A stretch of DNA of 64,000 bases. It comes from Porphyra umbilicalis (lineage: Eukaryota > Rhodophyta > Bangiophyceae > Bangiales > Bangiaceae). The position numbers and the translations under genes are program-made. The stretch spans positions 124,001-188,000 of the forward strand of contig KV918856.1 of assembly GCA_002049455.2 (NCBI GenBank), written 5' to 3'. How positions within the stretch are numbered: the first letter of the stretch is position 1; each line of letters starts with the position of its first letter. Below the pieces are notes generated by a model, which saw only the letters and a list, made by a program, of their open reading frames with translations, did no database searches and had not been told where the DNA came from. This document shows, piece by piece, positions 24,230 through 34,036 of this stretch.

Positions 24230-25981
24230 GTCCCATCCCCAGCAGCAACGAGTACTGACGAGGCGAAGGGGAGCAGAGGGGACGAGGCTGAAGGACAATG
24301 TCTCGGCCGCTACCGACCATATCGATCTTGGACACCATGGTGGTGGGAGCAGTGGGATGGGGGGCACACCGAGCCAGTGAGGATGGATGGGCGAATGGGC
24401 GTGGCCGTCACCCGGGGCACGACTAGCTTTGCCCCTGCGACACTGAGCGGCTGGTACCGAGCGGGGTAGGAGGCAAGCGTGAGAAAACAGGTGCATGGAT
24501 GGGAAGGTGGGTAGAAAAGCACTTAGTCGAGACCCAAGTTGATGCCAAAGCGCCGCAGAAAAATGTTTCATCCACAGCACAGAGAGCATGACGATGGACC
24601 CTGTGGCGATACCCATGGGCCGCCGCGCCACCCACGCCCAAACCGTGTTCAGAGCCACCCCTGCCACAGTGATGGATATGCACAGCGGCGACCGCAGCTG
24701 GGCCTCGGTCGGCCAAGATCCGACCTTGCCTCCGTGGTGAGGGGCGGCTGGCGGCGGCGGGAGGAGACGACGAGGGACCGTGTGGCAATGGCCAGAGGAG
24801 GACGGTCGCTGGGTTTTACGTCTGTAGGGTGGTGGGGCTTCTCCGCATCGGCGGGGATTTCTTTCGCCGTTGCGGCTCCCAAGACGGGGGGTGGTGGCGC
24901 CAGCGGACAGCACCGCCGGCGGTCGGCGGGTGCCGCCACGTCGCGCGCGCGCGGCGCTGCGACCGCGCCCGACCGCGGCGCCGGCCGGCACCAGCGGCGG
25001 ATGCCGTTGAGGCAGCCATGGACCCGTCGTCCGCGACGGCGCGCGTCCAAAAGTCGGGTGGGTGGCACATGAGGCACCGCGCAAGAAGGCTCCAACGTCA
25101 ATGGAAGCCATCCGCCTCTGCGCAAAACACACTCACGCCGGTGCCTTGGTGTCAGTGGGCGGCAGTGCAGCGCTATCGCGGCCGGCGGGCCACGTTCAAC
25201 GGCCCCCACACCCTCGCCTGCAGCACGCCGCAGGCGCGCATGCCGAGGCGCCACCACGCGGCGGTGGCCGCGGCGCACAGTGCCCTCCCAGTCCGCCATG
25301 CGCGGCGTGCAGAGGCGGGACGCAGCGGCTACGGGGGGGGGTGCGGAGGCAGGCCAGGGGGGTGTGGTTGACGGGGACGGTCCTTCGTCTCCTCTTGGGC
25401 GCCCCAACCCTTTTCGGTGCGGCTCCTCTCTTGCCGCCGCGCTCTGACACATGCGCGCGCCCACCGACACACGCTGGCCACCAAACCCGGTCGCCGGCGC
25501 CCTCCACCCCAACACCCCCGGTCATCCCCCCCGCCTTGGGCGACGGCAAGCGGCAGACGTGGATGGCCCCTCCCCCTCCACCCCACCTACGAGCGCACCC
25601 CCGCCGCGCGCGGCGCCCGCCCCCCGACCGCATCATCCAACGTGCGCACGACAAAGGAAGAAAAAAAAAAAAAAAAAGAGCCGCATCCCGGGGTGAAAAA
25701 GGCGCCAGCGGGGCGGCTCTGCCCGACGCGCGCACCGCGCGGCCGACGGCGCCGGCCGCCCGCGCGCAGCGGCCGTGGCGTGGAGGGGGCGGGGGGAGGG
25801 GCGGCGCCCCCCCCCCCACACTCGTCAAGCGGCTGATACCGCCGCCGGCCAGCGGGCGGGCGCGCACCCCCCACACGGCGGGGGCCACGCCACGAGCGCC
25901 GCGGGGGCGGGGCACACCACGCCGCACGCGGGCGCCGCGTGCGCGCGCGACCCCCCCCCCACCCCCCCCCTCGCCCCGCCC

Positions 25982-27156
25982 TCAAGCCGCCGCAAGCTTA
26001 ATGGCGCGCAGCTCCTCGGCGACCATCTCCCCCGCCGCCATGGGCGGGTAGGGCCCCGCGCCGTCGGCGGTGATCCCCCCCAGGGGCGCCACCACCCGGT
26101 CACTCGCAACGTGGGCAAAGAGCGTGCTGCTCACGCGCCACACGGGGGTGGCGCCCCCCTTCCCCCCCCCCGCCCCGCCGCCGCCGCCGCCGCCGCCTTG
26201 GCCGCCCCCACCGCTGCGACCGTGGCGGGCGTGACGACGACCTCGTGCATGCCCCGCCGCACGCGGCCGCCGGTCAGGTGTTCGACCTGCCGCCCCGCCT
26301 GCACGAGGAGGCACCCCGGCGGCACGCGCACGGCGAGCCGCCGCCCCGTCCGATCCCAAATGGAGAGGCCCGGGAAGCGCGCGCCCCCGTGGATGGTCAG
26401 CAGGTTGAGGTCATAGTGGGCGCCCGCAAGCACCGTGCCGACGGCGTCTGGGGTGTCGGCGCCGTCGAGGTCCACCCCCGTCGGCGCGAGCAGGTGCGGG
26501 CCCCGCGCCATGAGGCCCGTAATGGCCCCCGCGTCGTGGCCGAGGCCGACCGCCAGCATCGCGGCGACCGTCTCGACGGAGCGGAGGAGCGGCGCGCCCC
26601 AGCCAGACAAGACGTCCCCCCACACGGGCGCCAAGTGGGGCGCCGCGGGCGTCACGGGCGCCGCGTTGAGTTCGGGGTAGGCCGTCGGCGCGTCGGGCGG
26701 CGGGCGCGGACCGATGCGGTGGAGGAAGCGCCACTTGGGGTCGGCGGCGGGGCGGCCCGCCGGCGGCACCGCGGGGTGGTGCGCCCCGTCGGGGAGGGAT
26801 GCGACCCAGGGCGCCACGTCGCGGGGCGTCTCGACGCCGTCGGGGGTGACGCCGACTTGGTAACACAGCTCGGGCCGCGCGTCGGCGAGCTTGACCGCCC
26901 GCGGCTGCCGAAAGTAGGCCTCGAGGGTGTCGAGAAAGGCGGTGGCGGCGGCGGCAGGCACCCGCGCGTCGCGGATGAGGACGGCCGAATAGGTGGCGAG
27001 CGCGTCGGCGACGGCGGCGCAGGCGGCCGCGTCGGCGCCGGTGGCGACATACGTCGCCACGTCGACGAGGGGCAGCGCCTCGTCGGTCGTGGTGGGGGGG
27101 GGGGGGGCATCGCGGCGACCGCGGGGGGGGGGTCGTGGTGGGGGGGGGGGGGGCAT
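25982..27156 (-). CDS. 2-oxoglutarate/Fe(II)-dependent oxygenase, IPNS-like
   Basis: The protein resembles isopenicillin-N-synthase-like oxygenases, which use 2-oxoglutarate, O2 and Fe(II) to oxidise small molecules; the substrate is not predictable. Metal-binding His and Asp lie in AHYDLNLLTIHG, followed by FPGLSIWDR and PPGCLLVQAGRQVEHLTGG, which holds the second His, then MHEVVVT. The expected last part (WRVSSTLFAHVASD to the stop at 25982) is in another frame. A shift therefore lies near the C runs at 26154-26171; without it translation would stop at 26131. The start is uncertain. ATG 27156 begins a proline run created by a 46-bp duplication, while ATG 27324 would add a Cys/Ala-rich leader that may be a targeting peptide. 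A transposon end lies 16 bases upstream of that ATG. Confidence 0.75.
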
Positions 27157-27177
27157 CGCGGCGACCGCGGGGGGGGG
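27086..27177. repeat. 46-bp tandem duplication at the oxygenase start
   Basis: Two apparently identical copies (27086-27131, 27132-27177) each contain GTCGTGG, a 14-G run, CATCGCGGCGACCGC and more G. Each copy carries a potential ATG for the minus-strand oxygenase. Because 46 is not a multiple of three, only the outer ATG (27156) is in frame with the enzyme. Confidence 0.8.
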
Positions 27178-27339
27178 GGACGTTGCAAGGGCACAGCCGT
27201 GGAAATGGAAACGACGCTCGGGCGCGTGTGCGCACGGCACGCGCAAAGCAGGAGGGCACGCGCAAAGCAGGAGGGCACGAGCGAGCACGCAGAGGGAGCA
27301 GGCAGAGGTCGCCCACCGGGTCATCGGAAAACTGTCCTC

Positions 27340-27364
27340 TTGAACAGGAGCCTGACCCGGACTC
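27340..27364 (+). repeat. Left terminal inverted repeat of the 10.1-kb transposon
   Basis: Starts TTGAACAGGAG; pairs imperfectly with 37417-37441. Further inward, CCTGAACGGGATT (about 27379-27391) and CCGTTCAGGG (about 27443-27452) are subterminal repeats, probable transposase-binding sites. Confidence 0.65.
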
Positions 27365-27440
27365 CAGTCAAAGGTACTCCTGAACGGGATTCCGTCGTTC
27401 ACGGCTGTCGTTCATGACCGGGAGTCTGTCCGAGAGAAAC

Positions 27441-28241
27441 TTCCGTTCAGGGGCTCGTGTCGCCAGGTCCTGGCACATGACCTCGAGTCGACTAATCGTC
27501 GCGAGGCAGCTCTGCTGTTCGACGCTTACCACAGCCAATCACATTGCTAATCTGATGACGGCCCTCAATCTAAGCGTAAACAAGCCTGGCCGGTGCGTGC
27601 GAGGGTGGGAGCGGCGCAGTTGAGGTCGAAAGGACAGCTCGAGAAGTGAGGCAATGGTCGATTCCACCGCCAAGTCCGTTTGCAGGAAACTCAACTGCTG
27701 GGTGCGTCTCCTCTGTGTCTTTTAGTCCGCGTACCTGTTGCTACGACGAAGTCGCTGGAGCCGTACACGCCTTTGGCAGTGCGCTGTAGCATGCTTCCTG
27801 TGGCATTGGCCTGCTTGCGCGGACCACTGAGACCTTGTCCAGAAGGAAACCGGAGAGCGGGCGTCAGCCGTTGCGGCTGGGAACGCCATGGACATGGCAA
27901 CGTCCGAGCAGCGTCCAAGTCACCAATGCCTTGCGCGCTTGCGTCAAATAGCGGGGCGGCCACGCATGACACGGTGGGAGGACACAGTGGGATACATGCT
28001 TCTCCTGCGCGGGGAGCACATGGAACGGCGGAGGGCGAGGGAACCCGTGTGGGACGGCTGGCTGGCGTGCTCCGCGTCGACGGCTACCTTGGATGCGCGC
28101 TTTGCGACAGAGTACTGGCATCTATACGATGGCAGAAAGCCGGTGCATATTGTCCGGCTGACTTGTGCTCTGGACGGGACCGGCTGAATGGCGACGAGAA
28201 GAAATACTACGATATAGAGCTAGAGACGCGAGCACCTCACG
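27441..28241. other. Left subterminal region of the transposon, non-coding
   Basis: Between the left inverted repeat and the transposase stop. Moderate GC and no convincing coding frame. It should hold the 3' UTR of the transposase gene. Confidence 0.45.
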
Positions 28242-31200
28242 TTAAAAGCACTCCTCACTACAGTCGCGCGCGATCCTCGAACTAGTACGCGCAAGCCCAC
28301 CCGTGCACCCCCAGGCATTCAATCGAAGACCGGGACGGAGCGCGCGGCTCGTCCACGGAAAGAAGGGGTTTGTGAAGTAGCGTGCGGCGCGCCGCTCAGC
28401 AGCGTCGATGACTTTGTTGGCTGGCGTTGCGAGAAGACCGAGCCGCTCCGTCAGGTCCCACCAGTCGACCTGCACGTCTTCAGCCCGCAGGATGTTCGTC
28501 GCGTCGACGACAGTCAGGGCCGGGTACTCGTCCGTCGCCTGGTCAAAGTCCCAGGCCAGTCTCTGGCAACCGTAACGCCACAGGACACAGCCAGGGCGAG
28601 CGGGTACGCGGCGCATCCGCTGCAGGATGACACAACTGCGGCGCTCGCGACCAAGTGCCCGCAGCACGAGCCGCACCCGACCCCACTGCACCGTGCCGCC
28701 CGCCGCCTCGTACCGCACGTATGAAAACCACGGCTTGTTCATGAAGTTGGGGGACGCCCGGAGATGCTGTACCTTGCCGGGAGCTCCCCACTCGAAACGC
28801 GCGACAATGCGCGCGGTGTTGTGCAGCGTGACGGACTCAGTGTCGGCCATGCCGAGAATCTCGCCGACCTTGGCCAGCGCCCCTGCCACGTGCACGTCGC
28901 CCAAGGCGATGCGCGTGCCGCGACCGGTGAAGGACAGGTCCGCCGTCCGCCTCGGCTGCCCAGCAGACGAACTGCCCGCATCCCCAGCTTCGTCTTCGTC
29001 GGCGATGGTGTTGGAGGTGGAGCCGTGGTCGTCCTCGTGCATGCCGCTAAGCACGGCCGACTGCGCCTCGTCACATCTCATCATCTGCAACGCAACGCCG
29101 GGACCGCGCTTGTTGCTACGCTCAAACATCCGCTTACACGACGCGTGGAGGCGTTCGTTCTCGGACGTGTCCCCCTCCCACAGGTTCCCGCGCGCCCGCA
29201 GCTCGTCTCCGAGGTGCTGTACAAGGCGGTGGAGCTTCGTAGTGTTCACATGACCGTACAATGTCTGGACACAGTCGATGCCCAAGGCCTTGGCCTCAGC
29301 GTCCATCGAGTCAATCTGCGCGCCCGTGAGCGCCTTCGTATCGGCGACGTTGTCGCCGAATAGGGCACCTCCCAGCCGCGCCGCACGACAAAATGTGTCG
29401 AGAACAGCATCGTGGAGCGGCGCGGTGCCGAAAACCTCGAGGTAGGACGCGTTGTTGACCACGTCGGGGCCTGGGAGCCCGTCGTTGCAAGGTCTGCCCC
29501 TCGGAGCATTGGTGCCTGGGGTCGAACGAGCCCGTGCATTCTCCCCGTCGCTCGAGTCCGACCCCGCTTCGCCATTGCTGTCCCCGTCGGAGCACGCATC
29601 TGACCGACCGTCGTCGCTGTCGGCGTCGGTACCACTGCCGCTTGAATTGGGTGGCTGCAAGAGCGCCGAGTCCCCCGTGGGCGCCACAGGCGCGCCGTCG
29701 AGGAGCTCCTCCGCCGGGCTCGGTACGTCTCGCGGCCCAATCATGCCGGCCAGCATGAACGGCCAGAAGACGGAAAAGTGCCGCCAGCTGCGCCCCGTCA
29801 TTGTGGCCTGTGTGTCAGAAGTGGGCACGAAGCACCTGTTGGGCGAGTGTGTTGGGAGCCATAAAGGAGTGAGCGTGAAAGATTGGGGAGGGGGACACAA
29901 GCACGATTGTCAGAACTCATCTCATGGCAAGATAACGGTACCGAGCTACCGTGAGCTCTGTGACGGCTGGCTGGCACCTCCGTCCCGCCAAAAGGAAAAT
30001 GGCACGCTGTGCGAGTGAGGTCCACCGCTGCTCGTGCGCGACCAAGAGCAGGCAATCGTACCCCGGCGGCGCAGGAGTGATGCTGCAGTTTCGACCAAGA
30101 TGCCAGCCGCGGAGGTTGATAGCGTCGAGGGTTGCCGACACGGAACCGAAGCGAGCGCCGCCGCGGCCCTGGCAGAGAGATAGGAACACCGCAGGAAGGC
30201 GCTGAGCAAGCATCCTGAGGATGCCAAGCTTCCACACGTGAAGAACGTCGAATGAAACGACGCGGTAGAGGTTGGTAGCGCCCGTGCCGAGCCCATGGAT
30301 GGCACCGAGGGCAGGCACGAACGCCAGAGCGCTGTGCTCAGCCCCGAGGGCGCGGCGGCGGCTAGGGCGGGGATCCTCGGCCCGAACAGCAGCGGCAGCT
30401 AGTTGAGCATCCAACGTCGCGACAACGTCTCGGTCAACGGCGCGAATCCCCAGCTCAGCGCCACTCATGCTCCGGTCTTCCATGCAAATGGAGCAAAAAA
30501 ACCGACAGCGGTTCCCCATCAGCGCGTAGAAGTTGCGCTCCTCGACCTGGTCCACAATCAGGCCGACAACCCTCGGCAGCAGGTGCATGGCACCGCGCGT
30601 CCCAACAGTGGCCGTCACGCCACTCTCGCTGGCGCGGACGAAGGTCGCCAGCGCCACAGCCAGCGAGCGTCGGAACAGCTCGTTTCGAGCGTCACTCACG
30701 ACGAGGCGCGCAGCGCCCGTCTTCTCGACCGACTTGGGGATGTGCTCCAGGTACCCGACAGTTACCCACGTACCGCCATTGTCGAGCACATTGACGAATT
30801 TCGCACGCACGGGGAACATGTAGTTCGCCCCCGACCACGAGACAACCGCCTCGTCCGCATGCAGCTGCACAGCCATCACGCGCGCATCTGGGCCGTGCAG
30901 CTTCCGCACGTGCTGCGCCTCCCCCTGGAGCAGATCGCTGTCGAGTGTGCCATGGCGCACTCTCGCAGTGTCGTCCCCGTCGAGGTCCAGCTCCAGCATC
31001 TCTGCAGAGTCCCCGAACGCCACCTCCTTGGCCACTGCCAGAGCGTCCAGCCCGGCCTGCAGAATGTCACGAAAGAAGAAGACGTAAGTGTGGCCGCCGA
31101 TAGAGATCGGCACCTTCTGCCACTGACGCGCGGCCAACACGCGGTTCACCTCGCGGCGCGTCGCCGTAAGAAATGAGCGCGGGTTGGGGAACGCGCGAGT

Positions 31201-32106
31201 CACCGGGTCCCGCGCCGACGTCCCGCGAGTCGCCTCCGTCTCGATGAGCTGGAGTGAGCGCGCGTAGCGCACTTGGTCGCGCTCGGTTAGGCCGCTACCA
31301 CCGGCAGTCAACGCAAAACGCAACGCACAGCGCAGCGCAGAGGAGTTAAAATCCGAGGCGCGCGTACCCCACACGGGATCGACGACGAACTGAGCCGCTG
31401 TCGCCTCAGGTAGACGTTCGTAGTAAGCACGGACGCGCGCCGCGGCACTGCTAGGGACGATGGCCGGCGGAGTGATTGCGACAACCGCGTCCTCCGCCAC
31501 ATTCTCGATGGCGCCGTACATGTCGCCGACATAGTAGACCTCTTCAGTGTCGGCACCGCTGTCCGACGCGCCAGTGGAGCCCGAGAGAGCACTGAGGGAC
31601 TCGCTGCTTCCGTCTCCATCAGAGTCGTCGTCGTGGTTTCCCAGAGGGCCATTCACTCCCGGGCTGCACACGTCCGTGCTCCCCGCGAGCGGGGGCTGCT
31701 CGACGCCGTCGTCGCCTTCGCCGCTAGACAGCAGCGGCGTCTCGTCCATGGCATCCATCTCGGTGGTCATCGCTTCCACAGGCGCCGCCGCCACCATCTG
31801 TGACGGCGCGGTGCCCATGTCGACGTCAGTGCCAAAGGAATTTGCCGCCGTGTCACTCACGACGGCGGGCGCGGCGTCCGTGGCCCCCGGCTCCAAGAGC
31901 ACCGGACCGGTGGCGTCGGCCATGGCGTTGAAGGACCCGAAGACGAGGTTGATTGGCTGCGCCCCCATCGAGCGCACACCGACGAGGCGGCTCTCGTGGG
32001 GGTGGCTGGACTGCATGTGACGCGCGACGTTGGCGGCGTTGCCGAAGGTGGAGTAGCAGTAGTCGCAGCGGTGCACCGTGCGCGACATGATGGCCGCCGT
32101 CGCCAT
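28242..32106 (-). CDS. Plavaka-like DDE transposase with N-terminal C2H2 finger
   Basis: Two frames form one gene: exon 1 from ATG 32106 and exon 2 to TAA 28242. A 106-base intron, 29941-29836 (donor GTACCG, acceptor AACAG), keeps phase and predicts 1252 residues; a GTAGCT donor with a later acceptor is also possible. Residues 14-35 are a C2H2 finger (Cys-x2-Cys-x12-His-x4-His). An acidic Ser-rich region follows. The transposase core matches the order of Plavaka/CMC-type enzymes: first Asp in QLHADEAVVSW followed by YMFPV and a GYL strand, a Cys-rich CRFFCSICM, second Asp in VVSFDVLHVWKLGILR, and the catalytic Glu in TSENERLHASCKR. About 90 acidic, Ser-rich residues interrupt the part between the second Asp and the Glu. 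It should bind element ends and catalyse cut-and-paste transposition. Confidence 0.8.
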
Positions 32107-34036
32107 GGCAGCCTCGAGCTTTCGCTGTCACGCGGGGAGGGCGGTGTGGAGGTAGGAGTGCTTGTCGTCTGGGGGACTGGCGTTCGAGACGCAGGTACAG
32201 GTGGCTGTAGCAAAGGTCAAGCATTGGGAAAGTCAGCAGCCAGTCCGTGTGAGCGTCAATCGGGGCACTCTTGTAGGAGCCTCAACCAGCGAGCTCGCCA
32301 GCGTGTGTGAAACGTTCCCAAGCCCCACCGAGACAGCGGAGCTCCACCGCTGTGAACCGCTGTGAAGCTGCACCTCCCAAGCGCCCACTCCGCAGATGGC
32401 CCCTCGGAGTCACGGACGTATCTCCGCTCCCTCTGAGGCTGATATCGCCCCCCCTCCGCCGTATGACCTGCGGCTCACTCTCTGCCGCAGGAAAACGAGG
32501 TGCAGAGGTGAGCCTCTGGTGACGCCCTCACGCAGCCCCCCTCCACAACAAACTCACCAAAGCTGGTTGTGGGCCGATGAGGGTCTCGAGCCACGCGCCG
32601 GATACGCGGCTGCCCCTCGCCGCCGTCAACGCCTCAACCAGAACTCCCGCACACGCCAACAGCAACCGTGGCTCATCGCATCTCGGCCCCCGGCCGGTAT
32701 CCGAGCAACACTTCTCTACCCACCAGCGACTCTGAGTTGACAACGGGGGTGGTGGTACCTGAACGGGCAGAACAACATCATGTGGCACACACGACAAACA
32801 CAAACCATCCGCGAGTGCCGTGACTGCGAGGCAATGGCTCGGGCACTCCGCTGTGCCCGGTGAGCGAGTGGGCACAATACGGAGCCCGCACGCTAGAGAC
32901 AGGCACCGCGCCCAGACATAGTGCCTGCTACCGGGGCAGCGCCTGGCCCGAAAACGGCGAGTCACGCTCGCCTCGCTTGGGGCACTGGCCAGCGGCAGCT
33001 ACCACGGCCCCGGCATATGCCGTGGTCCCGCCCCCCTCACACCTCCCCCGGTACTGCTGCCCCTCAACTCACGTCGCACACGTCGTTCGCCGACGATGGG
33101 GTAGCCTCAACCCGGGTACGGCCAGCCTGCCTCACGGCCAAGGCGGGCAGCCAGGCGCAAGCGGCACCACGCTTCCCGGTCCACCCTCACGGGTCGAGGA
33201 CGCGGCCACTCGGCCAAGATGTGCCCGACCCGGCTTGGGAGCTGCGACCAAGTCCGCTGGCGCACACTGTCTGGTACCAGAAAATTTGGCAAGTGCGGTG
33301 ACACTGAGTGACACGGGCGTGCCGCCAGAAGAATGATGGTTCCATCAAATGCGGCAGATTGGGGGTCACTTGGCCGAGATATCCAGATACGTCGATTGTA
33401 CCAATCAAATAGCGTATCTCGTAGACAGTAGTACCCGTTTTTATGCACCATTCAAATTTCTGGGTCGAGCTGCCTGTTGCAAAACCACAAATCTTTCAGC
33501 TCCGAAAGAGTATCGCCAAGGACGAACGCCGGCAATCGACATGGCGGATGCGCCGCTTCACTCGCCGACCGTCCTCGCGGCGCCGTTGGCGTGTGCCGCT
33601 CCGCTGTCCCCTACCCACTACCCAGCGACGTCGGACCGCCCCGCCGCGGCATTCTCGTGCCCCCAGACCGTCGATCCGCTCACTTGTGCGCCACACACTC
33701 GGCGACCCCACGTCTGTACGTCTGTGGCACCCTGTTTGGACCTACTGGCCCGCAATACTCTGGCGAGAGGGGTGTTGCGACGGGATGGCCCCCCTGCTGC
33801 CCCCACCCCCCGCCCGTCGAGAGCACGCGGAACCCAGCTCCGCAGACCAACAGCCCCGACGACGGGTATATCATCCGCGTGGACCTGCTCTTTGAGCACC
33901 TGCTAACAGACTCGCTTCATTCTCTCGTACCACCGCCGCCACCTTTTCGCTGCTACCTGCTCTTTTCCCCTCCCAACGCTCCTCGTTGCCCTGCCCGCCG
34001 CCCCCGCATCGGCGTCTCCTCCCGTCCGCTATCAAC
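32107..34036. other. Divergent intergenic region of the transposon
   Basis: About 1.9 kb between the start codons of the two opposed element genes, and so a probable bidirectional promoter region. The 150 bases before the plus-strand gene are pyrimidine-rich. No clear TATA box was seen on either side and no coding frame is supported. Confidence 0.4.

Larger units (their letters stand above)
17945..25981. other. Long spacer, no confident gene
   Basis: Positions 18323-18347 are an unbroken run of 25 G. From 18350 to 19100 the sequence is almost pure G/C and open in all frames by composition. From 19300 to 23300 GC falls; no protein family is recognisable, although a minus-strand frame at 21449-21919 ends in a hydrophobic stretch. 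A minus-strand frame at about 24540-24700 encodes a hydrophobic segment (SITVAGVALNTVWAW) that could be a membrane helix, but it has no supported start or family. GATGGGG words cluster at 21180-21250 and 23340-23480. Two palindromes are listed separately. Confidence 0.35.

Noticed and set aside
24038-25132. 364-codon minus-strand ORF with a hydrophobic segment
   Set aside because: One possible membrane helix but no family, and a plus-strand frame of similar quality overlaps; not enough to call a gene.
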